From NCBI GenBank assembly GCA_038049695.1, contig CP142451.1, positions 123,787,501 through 123,851,500 of the forward strand: DNA of 64,000 bases. The letters run 5' to 3'. The notes below the pieces were generated by a model. The model made no database searches and was not told the DNA's origin. It was given only the letters and a program-made list of their open reading frames with translations. The position numbers were made by a program, and so were the translations under genes. Origin of the DNA: Cinnamomum chago. Lineage: Eukaryota > Streptophyta > Magnoliopsida > Laurales > Lauraceae. Shown here in pieces: positions 35,601 through 47,200 of the stretch (position 1 is the stretch's first letter; each line of letters begins with the position of its first letter).

Positions 35601-36688
35601 TGACATAAGTCTAACTGATAACCGCTATCTAAAACAAGACGAAAAGTGCCAATAGCTTCAACTAGAGCTTTGTCTTTGTTCCCCATAAAAAGGAAGTTCT
35701 CACTTGGGTTTATGGTTTGGATCGTAAGGAATCCCTGCATTGAATTGGAAACATGAACATTAGCACCAGTGTCAATCCACCAAGTACCAGAAGAAACATA
35801 AGTAAGATTTGATTCGAAATAACTTACGAAACCCATAGGGTTACCTTTCTTTTCGAACCATTCTTTACGTTTAATGCAGTCTGCCTGAAAATGTCCAGGT
35901 TTCTTGCAAAATCTACATACGTCTTCCTTCTTTTTCTTCTTGGGGTTCTGACTAGCCTCATTAGGTCTGGGTGGTGCCCTTTTCTGGCCTGATTTATTCT
36001 TTTTCCCAGCTTTATGTCCAGCTCCTTGAACGAGATGAGCTACTTTAATACCTTGTTGATTCAGCCTGGCCTCCTCTTGAACCAGTTTATTAGCCAATTC
36101 ATTCACTGTCCACTTGTCCGTAATAGTGTTGTAGTGAATTTGGAAAGGCCCGTACTGAGGAGGTAAACTATTTAGGATAAATTGGACAAGAAAGGCCTCA
36201 TCCACTGATAATCCCAAATTCTTAAGTTTAGCAGCAAGGTTGGTCATCTCAATGACATGCTCATGCATTGAGCGAGTGCCATCAAACTTCATGGTTGTAA
36301 GATCTGCCATTAGTTTCCCAGCAAGGGATTTGTCTGCAGTCTTAAACCTATCTTCAATGGCCTTCATATAGTCCTTAGCATTCTCAGGTTTGGGAAGTGA
36401 TGTTTTGATGTTGGTGGCAATAGTCATTCGCATAAACATGGTGCTTAGTCTGTCAGACCTCTCCCAAGCATTAAAGATGGCCTTTTCTTCAGGGGTACTT
36501 TTTTCAGTGAGTGGAGCTGGCTTATCTTTAAGAAGAGCCATATCCAGTTCGAGTACCCCCAATGTGAACTCAACTTGCTCTTTCCATTCTGAAAAGTTGG
36601 TTCCATTGAGTTTAATGACAGAGGTAGCATGCGAATTCAGATTAGTGGGTGCAACAACTGTAATAGAGAAACAACAATAAGGCTTCAA
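32616..36688 (-). pseudogene. copia gag-pol region (broken)
   Basis: Domain order on the minus strand is copia-type. Gag comes first (about 36.65-35.88 kb), with LNGTNFSEW and a CCHC knuckle C-x2-C-x4-H-x4-C. Next is protease (about 35.8 kb, WWIDTGANVHVS), then the GAG-pre-integrase motif LWHKRLGHIS and the integrase core (about 35.35-34.6 kb, with D-I-C-G-P-F and FIDDYSRY). Reverse transcriptase follows (about 34.2-33.5 kb, YVDDILLAS), then RNase H (about 33.5-32.6 kb, ADIFTKGLP). Integrase before RT marks Ty1/copia rather than gypsy. These domains would make the gag shell, cut it, copy RNA into DNA and insert it. The region carries about two or three breaks and is treated as a fossil. Confidence 0.95.
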
Positions 36689-36989
36689 TTAAAAGAAGAC
36701 AACACATGCATAAGATATGAATATATACGACATAAAATTTAGGTGCTCCTGTGGGTAGTCACCATAATTTCTACACATTATACCATCTAAGGTCGTCATA
36801 TTCAAAGTGGTGCTATTGAGTGATGTTACTCTTAATTATGAACAAACACTCCTTAATTATTGTTCAAACGTATGAATATAATCCGCCTGTGGGCGACTAA
36901 ATGTTTCATGCGCTTGAACAATATGTAATGTAAACATCATAATGGTATTATTATGGCCAAATATCAGTGTTTAATTGTTAGGGTCACTG

Positions 36990-37471
36990 TGGTGAGACCT
37001 AACCATAAGCATACAACTATGGTGACATAAACATTATATGTTGAATGCATTTATGATAGATTATTTAATATATATAAAAAATACTGATAAAGAGGCCGAG
37101 TCCCGGAGGGCTGTCCAAGAATTTTATTCAACCCAGGAATAAACCAGCCCATTAAAAAAATAAATCCAGCCCATTAAAAATCCTAACAGCACATTAAAAT
37201 CCAGCCCATTAAAAATTTTAACAGCACATTAAAATCCAGCCCATTAAAAATCCTAACAGCACCATTAGTGGTGCTTGGACTGTTCCAGCAAAAGTTAATT
37301 GTCATTGATAATGCTAGTTGTCTGCCTCAGTCAAATTGACGTGGAACCCACGGGAGGACTTCCCGCCATTATCCCCGCAGTTCGCGGCAAGAAGGAGCAA
37401 GCCACGCCGTACACGTGGCCTGTACAAACAGGTGGCAAAAAGCAGTTGGGTAATGAAGACGTTCGTCTCCA

Positions 37472-37502
<31 letters not shown>

Positions 37503-37700
37503 CTCGATACGATGCCAGCTGTATTCCGTTATACTTTCCTCCACCCACCGCCTCTTTTCGAATCAAATCCGAAATCTTTCGCCGTCGATCCTCCATTTCA
37601 CAGAGTGGGCCACCCATTCCATGATCAATATCCAACCACCACGCCTCCCGGGCCGCCGACCATAATGGCGGGGTTTGGGGCGGCAGGCCCGAGATTTTTT
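36990..37700. other. Unusual leader insert: 35-bp repeats and a GC-rich, gene-like piece
   Basis: In the copia leader, 37145-37265 holds about three units of a 35-bp repeat (CCAGCCCATTAAAAATCCTA...). The stretch 37310-37700 is far more GC-rich than its surroundings, with a T-run of 24 at 37477-37500. On the minus strand, the GC-rich part 37700-37501 ends in that run as an A-tail, as a captured transcript or a SINE would. No protein family is recognised. Confidence 0.45.
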
Positions 37701-37975
37701 TTTTCTCTCAACTTATGCAGGAGTTTTATGCATCATAATGATAATTGAAAAAAAAATAATCAAAACTTTAAATAAATCACGATCAAACAGTCGTGGTCAA
37801 TTTGAAATTGCGGAATAACATAATTTTAAACCATTCATGCAGGCTATAATAATTTGATTGATAATTGTTGCAAAACAGAGTCATAAACGGATCTATATTT
37901 GCCGATTATGGCGATGCAAAAGTTACCCTAATTAATGGACGATCATGTGTTCTAAAACCATTCTCTGATACCACA

Positions 37976-38452
37976 TGTTATATCATTATTAACATGAACC
38001 CTAAGATCGTGAACAACATGATAGTCACATGCAAGATTTAATCTTAAATAAGTTAAAGAGTACCTCCAGACATCCTGATGCAGAGAGCTTTCCGATCCTG
38101 CTGTCTGGCACTGTTGTTGAGATCCGTCGAAGAAGAGGCTGAGTGAATGGTTTCGGTTTCTCTCTCCTTGCCTATAAACCTTAATGTGTTGATTTTGTGT
38201 GTAGCCTTTGTGATGGACCAAAGGCTTTATTTATAGGTGGAGAGAGGACCAAATTTCCAATTAGGTTTACTTTAGATTTAATCTCAACCGTCCATCAAGG
38301 TAGAGAATATTAAGGAAACTATCTCATTAGGAAACCTTTTTGAGTAATTATAGCATATGTATCCCATGAAATCGGAATTCCTATTATGACCACACTTCTA
38401 GAAAGGAAAGGACTTGTGGTCCAAGTAATGGGCCTAAAATAATTTCCTTACA
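37976..38452 (-). repeat. 5' LTR of the copia element
   Basis: 477 bp, identical by eye to 31751-32227, followed by the CACTC target copy. Confidence 0.95.
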
Positions 38453-39072
38453 CACTCTTGATTAGAAACGATCAAACTGACCTGAACCATCCAAAAGGTG
38501 AGATCCATCATATGCTATGTTAGGTTCACCAGTTTTATATGCTTCTTCCTTCCTTTTTTTTGTTGGGGGCGGGGCCAGTTGCCAGTTATATAGTTTTCAT
38601 ACACGGTTAATGAACCCACAGTTTCATGCACATCAAGAATGCAACCAGATAGAGAGAGAGGGGAGATTGGCAGGGCATTTATGAAATGACTTGGATTTAA
38701 TGGTCTTTTCTCCCTTAATCTCATCCAATTGAAGCTAGATCTAAACTAATTCTGTATGCTGCTATGAGAGAATATAGTGGATGGTTGACCAATCAAAACA
38801 GTCGATTGACTTGGGTTTTCTTAGTACCAGAGGTGCTTAATATACACTTTGATGGCTGTTCTCGTGTTTATGGGAGACTGGGAGTGCATTTTTTTTTTTT
38901 TGCAACACCTGGCGCGATACATTTTTGCAGTTGAAAGGGAAACAAATGAGTTGATTTTCCTTGATAGAGAGAATTTTAATTTCTTATGTGAAGGATAGGA
39001 ATACAAGATTATTTTTTATTGCAGAAATTAAAATTTGCATAGAGACGAATTCTCTTGTTGTACAAATGCACC
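38453..39072. other. Intergenic, no gene recognised
   Basis: Continuation of the sequence interrupted by the copia insertion. No supported feature lies between it and the CACTA target site. Confidence 0.4.
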
Positions 39073-39084
39073 CTACACTACTAG

Positions 39085-39200
39085 AGATTTGAGCATTGGC
39101 TCATGAGAAGGCGGGCAGCCGCTTGTGGCGGTCGCAAAAGGTCCATTAGCGACTGCCATAAGCGGCCGCAATAGACGAAAAGGCGGTCGCTAAAGGCCCG
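39085..39200. promoter_or_regulatory. Left subterminal GCGGYCGC repeat zone of the CACTA element
   Basis: Several copies of GCGGTCGC / GCGGCCGC-like words in both orientations. By family knowledge this is where the TNPA-type protein binds. The matching zone lies at 49270-49585. Confidence 0.7.
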
Positions 39201-39219
39201 TATATTCATCATCGCGTCA

Positions 39220-39474
39220 AGCCCTCTCTTTTCCTTCCCACTTCTTTTTCCCCTGCTCCCGCGCTCTGCATCTCCTGCTCCTTCTCCGCGCGTCCTTCTC
39301 CTTCTCTGCCTCGATCGCTCATCTCTCTCTCTCTCTCTCTCCCTTTCCTCTCTCTCTTCTCTCCCTCTCCTTCCCTTCTCTCTCTCTCTTCTCTCCCTGC
39401 GTTCAGTACCCTCTCTCTCTCTTCTCTGCCTGCGTTCCGAACCAGCCGCCAGCGCTGATCCTCCCTTCCCACTG

Positions 39475-39517
<43 letters not shown>

Positions 39518-39720
39518 TTGCACGTCCCTCACCTCACGGCTTCGTCTCCTTCGGCATCTCCCTCGCCAGCGCATCCTCACTGTCTCTCTCTCTCCAGCTG
39601 GCATCCATCAGGTATTCATCACCTCACACGCACACAAACCCTAAATCCCTAAATCCCTAAATCACTTTCTCTCTCTGCCTCTCTCTCACACATCAAACCC
39701 TAAATCCCTAAACTTCTAAC
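39220..39720 (+). promoter_or_regulatory. CT-rich leader-like region with (CT)n microsatellite
   Basis: Long CT-rich tracts, including an uninterrupted (CT)n at about 39478-39515, are followed by AAACCCTAAATCCCTAAA words. That looks like a plant gene 5' untranslated leader. It may be the element's own transcript start or captured host sequence. The Arg/Glu-rich minus-strand frame over it is a low-complexity shadow. Confidence 0.5.
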
Positions 39721-41726
39721 TCTATCCCTGATTTTTTTTTAATTTTATCTTCTCATATTTCCATATTTTTGTGATCTGATTTAAATGTGGTGTAGATGAT
39801 CATACATGAATCTTATATTATGAATGTTTATGTTAGAAGCACCTCTCATGCCTGGATTTGTTTATGTTAAGAGGCTGATGAGCAATGGCTTAACAGAAGC
39901 ACCTCTTATGCCTGATTTCAATATTTCATGTTTTCCACAGATATTAGAAGCTTCCATATAATCTTTCTTTTCTCTTAATGTTGCATTGGAAATCTATAAA
40001 ATTTTCATTCATTCTCAATTTGATTCTGATCAAACCAATATCTTCTCTCAGTACTGAGTATTTAAACATGCTGTGAGTTTGACAATGGTCTAATTCTTTT
40101 ACATTGTACAAGTTGAATACTAATACCATTCACATTGTAAGGCCTTAGGCCTCAGTTAAAAGACTTGGCTTGTTCTACTATCCACCTTTTTTTTTCTGTT
40201 TAATCATTGTGCATCGGAATCCGAGAATTGTTGTGCACACACACTGCATCTGTGTAGACGAAAATTATGAGTAGAATTAGAAACAATGAGGATTCACCTT
40301 GGCACTGTTTTGATGAAAATTTTTTAGTTCAAGAGTTTTTTTTTTTTTTTTCCTAGTCCTTGTAACTCTGTTTTCATGTGTGAATTGAGAAATCTCAGTC
40401 TTTCCTGTGTACTTTCCTTTGCAAGCACAGCCCATCAAGGCACTTCACTTTATTAATCACTGGATACCGGACCATTGAATTGAATTCATGTGTGCCCAAT
40501 GCTGACATGGATACCGGACCATTCAACATGACTAACGTCTATGAGTTGCACAAGGGGCAGTGGTACATGGTTCATCATCACAGCTCAGTAACGCTCATTG
40601 GTGGAGTGGTTGATCCCCATAACATCTTTGGATAAACAGAACTGAAAACAATGTTATACTCTCAAGTCTTGTATAGCGATTATTGATGGATTGAGGGGGG
40701 CTTATTCTCTTAGTTTGTCCGTTGTCACCCGTCTTTCATTTAAAAGTTCTCTATATATATTTTGCCGTCCAATCCACTGTTGGGCTTTGCTACTTCATAC
40801 CTCTCTTTGATGGGTGAGCCAAATATATATAGTATAGTCCTTATCATTTATTTTCCTTTCCCCATTTTACTCTGCTGGATATTGATCTGAATTGAAGGTC
40901 TCTAGACAATGTTGTACAGATATGAATATGTGGGTCATATATATTTGACAGCCAGAATGGAAGATTTACGGTGGATGTTGTGACTCGGTTTTTTGAAACG
41001 ATTCAGTATGATGCTTAGTATGTATATGCTTGCTGAGGTGAGTGTATATTTCTGAGTAAATGTAATCTGCTTACACATTTGAAAATGCATTTGGGAACTC
41101 ACTTTTGGCCGTGGAAGTCAATACTGCTCGTGAGTTATGATGGTATATACTATCATTCATGGGTTTCAGCTGGCTGTTTGTACCATTTATGGAAGTCATT
41201 TGCAGGCATGTGCTGGAGATGATAAGACTCTCTTGAGAGCTGTCTGCTTGGGTGGAATTGAATCCTTAGGAATTGTTTATCTGAGGTTAAAATACCATTG
41301 AACACACACATCCCCCTTTCCCTTTGATCGCTTGTCCAAATGGAGCGATGATTCCCATGCACAACTTTATTACTCTTTATTACTGTATTGTGTCATATGA
41401 TCATATCATATCCAATACTCCACTTTTTATATGTAGATATTGTGTCCCTCCCACCTCATGGTGTGTCCCTATTGTATGTTGACTATGGGCATCATAGTGG
41501 CTAGAAGAACATCCTAGTCCATATGATTGCTATGATCCTTTGAAGGAGCAATTGGATTTGTTACCTTTGGCAGAGATTTTTCATTTTGCTAGGAACACCC
41601 TATGCCAAGTAATCATTAATCGTGTTCTTCGGACTAGTATGTCCACAAAATGGGACTTTCCACATCCCATGCCCATGTGATTCTTTTTACAGTATAGGAG
41701 AGTCCATTGTGATAGCCATACTATGA

Positions 41727-41785
41727 GATGATGTCTTAGGTATATACATTTCTCGGTCTTTTGGCTAAGATGATGTCTTAGGTAT
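41727..41785 (+). pseudogene. U2 snRNA 5'-end insertion (25 nt) with 17-bp direct repeats
   Basis: 41744-41768 reads ATACATTTCTCGG... through GGCTAA, matching the conserved first 25 nt of U2 snRNA with two changes. It is flanked by exact 17-bp direct repeats GATGATGTCTTAGGTAT at 41727-41743 and 41769-41785. That is the pattern of a LINE-driven retroposition with target duplication. It is far too short to be a working snRNA gene. Confidence 0.8.
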
Positions 41786-43165
41786 GGTTTAAGAGTAGTT
41801 CCTATTCAACAGACAACTAGAATAATTCAGGTAATCATGTCTCAGGGTCTTGGGTGTAGTTCATGACTAGACTGGTTGGTCAACTACCAATAACCCTACA
41901 ACGAACTAATGGAACTTCAAGGGAATTAGCTTAAGGACATTCATTTCACATCCTAAGTTTTAGTGCAAGATCAATTTGAGAGGTATAAGGAATTCATCAA
42001 ATCACCAAAACAAAGATGGTAAGCAACCCTACGAGTTCATCTTAAACAAGAATTAGAATGTGTGAAAATTCTGACACAATCAAACAATTCCATAAATCAA
42101 CCCTACGAGCTCATATGTGCAGTGAGGTCATTGTATACAGTTTTTATATATTAACCTTTGGCGTGAACAATTAATGTACAATTACTTCTTCTTTCACCAA
42201 CCAGCCTGTGCATAGGTTTTGGACGCCACATGCAATCCAGATTTGCCAACAGTTAACCTGAAACATGTGTGCATGGTCCGGCCCACTTGTACAGTCCAAA
42301 TACATGTGCTGTTGTTATTCATGGGACACGTACTGAACATGTTTAATCAGTGAATATGGTTCAAATACATGGACTACTATCCATGAAACCACTGTATGGT
42401 TATGTACAGCCCATATACATGTTCTGTCCATTCTATCACAGATTACAGTTAATTTATATGACAGTAGTCATAAGCAGTCCATATATATGTGATTTGGACA
42501 GTATATATGGCTCATATACATGACTGTTGATTGAAAAAGTTTGTGTGTAGATGTCACCCGTCACAAATGACCCATGTCCATGGACTGATGATATCCATGT
42601 TCAGCCCAAACAATCACTAGGAATCCTGGACTGATATTAAAATCAGGCCATATATGCAGTCGAACATGGTGTATTCTCAGATTTTTACATGTCAACACTT
42701 TTGAAAACCAATATAGGCATTGTAACTATTCAATTGGTTGTGATACATGTGATCTTTAGTCAATCCCTAACTTACATGACCCTTTAAGCTCTAGAATTAT
42801 AGTTTCAGATCTACACAACTGTTTGGTTCAATTCCTATTGACAATTGAGGTTTAAAGAACAAAGAGGAATATAGGGTGTCAATCATAACACAGTCCCATC
42901 ATGAATTTGATCATCCAACCATCTTGAATTGACTCAGCTAGCAACAAAAACATGGTCCTATCTTCTACTATATAATAGAGTCAGGTAATGGGTTCTACGT
43001 CATGTGAACTACCATTTATCATACAAAAGAAGTGAAAACAAGGCCTAAATTTAACTATGACATGATTTAACTAAGAGAATGCACAAAAGCCTCATCCCAT
43101 TCCCAGAATACCACAAACCATGATTTAACTAGTTGAATTTTAGGTTTTTTCTGGTTTTAGTTTTG

Positions 43166-43335
43166 GTTGGGGAAAGACAACACTGGGTCATGCGGGTTAG
43201 GCGGGTTGACCCTAACCCGACCCATTTATTTGTGGGTCAGGTTTTCTTGACCTGTGACCAACCCATATATATTGTAGGTCTGGGTCGATTACTGGTTGGG
43301 TTAGCGGGTCGGGCCAGGTTTTGCCACCCCTAGTT
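43166..43335. mobile_element. hAT-like MITE remnant inside the CACTA element
   Basis: Rich in GGGTTAGCGGGTCGGG / CCCGACCC words and ending TTTTGCCACCCCTA, a usual plant hAT-type right end. The left end is degraded (GGGGAAAGACAACACTGGGTC). Confidence 0.5.
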
Positions 43336-44253
43336 GAAACATGCAATGGCCATTGTCCCATCTAATGTGAGTACAACCAATCTCACTCTTGGTGGACCAT
43401 CCATGTTCTAAATGCACTCTACAAAACAAATTTAACAAGAAGCAAATTATGCATATGGAAATTTCAAATAGGATACATGAAGACTCATCTTGTAGAAGCA
43501 GAAGCTCTGAATTCTGAAAATTTAATTAAATGTTTAGGGCATTTTTGACCAAGAGAAACACTGATTATCCTTTTCTTTTTCCTTATTTCATGTGATTTCT
43601 TTGAGACCTTTATTTGATTTGCTTTAAAATGGATACATTTTAAGCGAGAAAAACGTCAAAGGGAACTTGGAGCTACTATTGCAAAGGGTTATGAATCATC
43701 ATAAAGAATCAGCTTAAACAGTGCCTGAATCAAGTATGTCAAAAAACCCTTTCTTTTTCTGCATGAGCTATTGTAAACTAGCAAGCAATTTTCCTGTTGA
43801 CCAGGAAAGCAGCTATGTTGCTCCTGGTAGTTTTCGTGTGGATAGTGATGATTTTATCAAAAGATGTATTACAATGATCAATCAAACTAAAACAGCACCT
43901 TTTTTTTTTTTTTTGGCCACCAATAATACAGGTGCACCCACCTTTCATTGATGTGATATGGTTTATATGGTAGCCTCCTTATATGTGGGTCATGTCCCAG
44001 AATTCATGTAGCCTGCCTGTTTCCTTTGTAAGGGATGTGAATAGTTGGGTGGAGCAATCTCTTCCTCCCGATGCAGGGATGTTGGACTTTGATGGTAGCT
44101 CCAGAATGAATTTTTTTTTTTCAACTTTATTACATGACCAATGAACGGTTGGGAACTATTTCAGTAATGTTAAATTTTAGTATAAATAATTTTTAAATGT
44201 TAATTTCAATTATCTTGTTTAATGAAATTTTTCTTACAAACATTTGAACAGAT

Positions 44254-47200
44254 ATGTCAGGACGAAAGAGGAGTTTGTCATCAGCATCTCATCCGAGTCC
44301 ATCCACTCCAGTGGATGCTTCAGCATCGTCCAGTGCTTTAGCTCCACCATCTTCAGCACCACCATCAGGAGATACACAGATTGGTATAAGTTTATTTAAT
44401 TAAAACATTTTAAGGCTAGCAAATTATTTTATTTCAATTTAATTAGATTATCTCGAATTTAAATAGGTTCTACGAGCACGGGCCCATCTTCCAGCAGGGG
44501 GAGAGGCTCTGCTAGAGGGATCCGGACATGGAATTCCGGCCATCCCATTGACGTAGAGTTTGATGAGTCATATCATCCGGTGGGCCCTCATGCTCGCCAG
44601 CTCATCAGCCAGTTAGGACATATGGTCCGGGATCCATATGTATTTCCTTTGACCACACTTGATTGGGACGCATTCCCGGTGCCGACGCTAGATCGGACCT
44701 GGCAGCAGGTCAAGGTAATAATTTAACATTTCTCTTCAGGATGTGTCAATTTAAACCATAACTTAATGAAAAATAATTTGTCAATGAAAAAATATTTGTC
44801 CTTTTCAGGACAATCTGAGGGCATGTCCTGAGCTCTTCCGACCAGTTTGCATGTCTAAGTGCTGGAAGATGTGGAAGGATCATAAAAATAAAATAAAGAC
44901 GCAGCACTGGAAGCCTCATCAGGATGCGCCTGACATACTTCAGCAAGTTCCGACTGGCGTTCTTCCTGATCAGTGGACTCAACTCGTCGGGTACTGGTCG
45001 AGCGAGGAGGCTCAGGTGAGAAACTTGTACTTTTTTTATTTTAATTTTAACATTTTACTATTAACTAACGTAACTAACAAAAATTCCGACTAATAAATAT
45101 TGAAAACAGAGAGTGTCTGCTACGAATGCGCGGAACCGCGCATTGTAGGGTCCTGCACATAGGTTGGGGACTCGACACATCACTCAGGTCCGCCACGAGG
45201 TAAAAAGTTAGATCGTACAGTTAATTTATGTTTTTGTCATTCTGTATGATAGTATACTAGTAATACATTTCTCCACCAAACAGTTGCGTTCCGAGGGTGT
45301 TCCGGTTGATAGGATGTCCGTCTGGATGCGTTCTTGAGATCCTCGCCACCCAGAGGTTGCAGCTATCTTCGTAAGTTTTTATATTGAACTGTTTAAATTA
45401 TGTTTCCATTAGTATGTCTTGTTATGCATGATAATATACTAAATGAATGAACTACGCAAGCCCAGTATCAGTCACGCCTTGAGGAGTTACCCGAGGAGGA
45501 GCGTAGATTGCCATCGCGGAGGGATGAGATATTCCACTCCGTCGTTGGCCGGGATGGGCATGGATACACTCTGACGTATGGGACGGGCATTCCACGCTCG
45601 TACATCACGCGATCGGAGTCATCCGGTGCTAGCTCCTCCCAGGGCATACGCTTCCGTACGGATGAGGAAGTTCACGAGTTGCTGCAGTCCATTAAGGCAT
45701 CGATCAGAGAGGAGCTCAGGGCAGAGGTCAGGGCAGAGATCAGTGCAGAGATGAGGGCCGAGTGGAGAGCGGAGATAGCAGAGCTTGAGAGTCGTCTATC
45801 ACAGAGTCGCGCCCCGCTTGCTTCAGACCCACCACCCACTACTCAGGTTAGTAAGAAAATTTTTTTGTACATATAAATTGTCAATACTTATGTCTTTTTT
45901 ATTGTTTTTAACTGTATAATAAATAATTACAGGCACCAGACGCTGGCAGCGGCCACATGGCTAGACATGACTTCGGTGGAGAGGGCAGTCATGATTTAGC
46001 TCGCTCGAGTGATCCAGACCAGGTAAAATTATTTTTTTTAATTCAAGATTTCAACATTTAAGTTAAAAGCTTAACATAAAACTTAGAAAACGAGCCTCCG
46101 GGCGCCCAAAACGAGCAACCGAGCTCCGTTGCCCGTGAAACTTGACGGACACGGGCCCCTAGTCATTCATGACTTGTAGGAACTGACGGAACGAGAATCC
46201 GACTCCCGGATTACTCGTAATGTTGAAAAGTAGGTTTAAATTAGAACGTTAAGTTAAAACTTAAAAATTGAGCCTCCGGGCGCCCAAAACGAGGATCCGA
46301 CCTCCGTTACCATTGAAACTTGACGGGCACGAGCCTCTAGTCATTCCTGACTTGCAAAAACTGACGGAACGAGAATCCAACGCCCGGATTGCTCGTATGG
46401 TTGAAACGCATGTTTAAGGTAGAACGTTAACTTAAAACATAGAAACCAAGCCTCCGGGCGCCCAAAATGAGCAAACGGGGTCCGTTGCCTTTGAAACTTG
46501 ACAGGCATGGGCCCCTGGTCATTCATGACTTGGAGGAACTGACGGAACGGGATTCCGACAATCGGATTGCTCGTAATGTTGAAACGTAGATTTAAGTTAG
46601 AACGTTAACTTAAAACTTAGAAACCGAGCCTCAGGGTGCCAAAAATGAGCAAACGGGCTCCGTTGCCCGTGAAACTTGACGGGCCCGGGCCCCTAGTCAT
46701 TCATTACTTGCAGGAACTGACGGAACGAGATTCCGACAACGGGATTGCTCGTAATGTTGAAAAGTAGATTTAAGTTAAAACGTTAACTTAAAACATAGAA
46801 AACGAGCCTCCGGGCGCCCAAAATGAGCAAACGGGGTCCGTTGCTTGTGAAACTTGACAGGCATGGGCCCCTAGTCATTCATGACTTGGAGGAACTAACG
46901 GAACGGGATTCCGACAACCGGATTGCTCGTAATGTTGAAACGTAGATTTAAGTTAGAACGTTAACTTAAAACTTAGAAACCGAGCCTCAGGGCGCCCAAA
47001 ACGAGCAAACGGGCTCCGTTGCTCGTGAAACTTGACGGGCACGGGCCCCTAGTCATTCATGACTTGCAGGAACTGACGGAACGTGATTCCGAATTTGGGA
47101 TTGCTCGTAATGTTGAAAAGTAGGTTTAAGTTAGAACATTAACTTAAAACTTAGAAAACGAGCCTCCGGCCGCTCAAAACAAGCAAACGAGCTCCGTTGC

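Larger units (their letters stand above)
31751..38452 (-). mobile_element. Ty1/copia LTR retrotransposon, very young
   Basis: The LTRs are 477 bp each (5' LTR 37976-38452, 3' LTR 31751-32227) and read identical by eye. A perfect 5-bp target duplication CACTC lies at 31746-31750 and 38453-38457. The initiator-Met primer-binding site (TGGTATCAGAG, minus strand) abuts the 5' LTR near 37965-37975. A purine tract abuts the 3' LTR at 32228-32240. Identical LTRs mean the insertion is recent. The coding part is broken at about two or three points, so this copy is a fossil despite its youth. The leader between the primer site and gag is unusually long, about 1.3 kb. Confidence 0.97.
39721..44240. other. 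Long non-coding interior of the CACTA element
   Basis: No reading frame of note; a TNP2-type transposase gene, expected in an autonomous CACTA, is absent. Contains the U2 snRNA fragment (41744), a hAT-like MITE remnant (43166) and T-rich runs. It may serve as a long first intron of the downstream gene or be filler. Confidence 0.5.

Noticed and set aside
39209-39604. 131-codon Arg/Glu-rich minus-strand frame
   Set aside because: It is the complement of CT microsatellites; composition alone keeps it open.
41744-41768. Functional U2 snRNA gene
   Set aside because: Only the first 25 nt are present, flanked by direct repeats.
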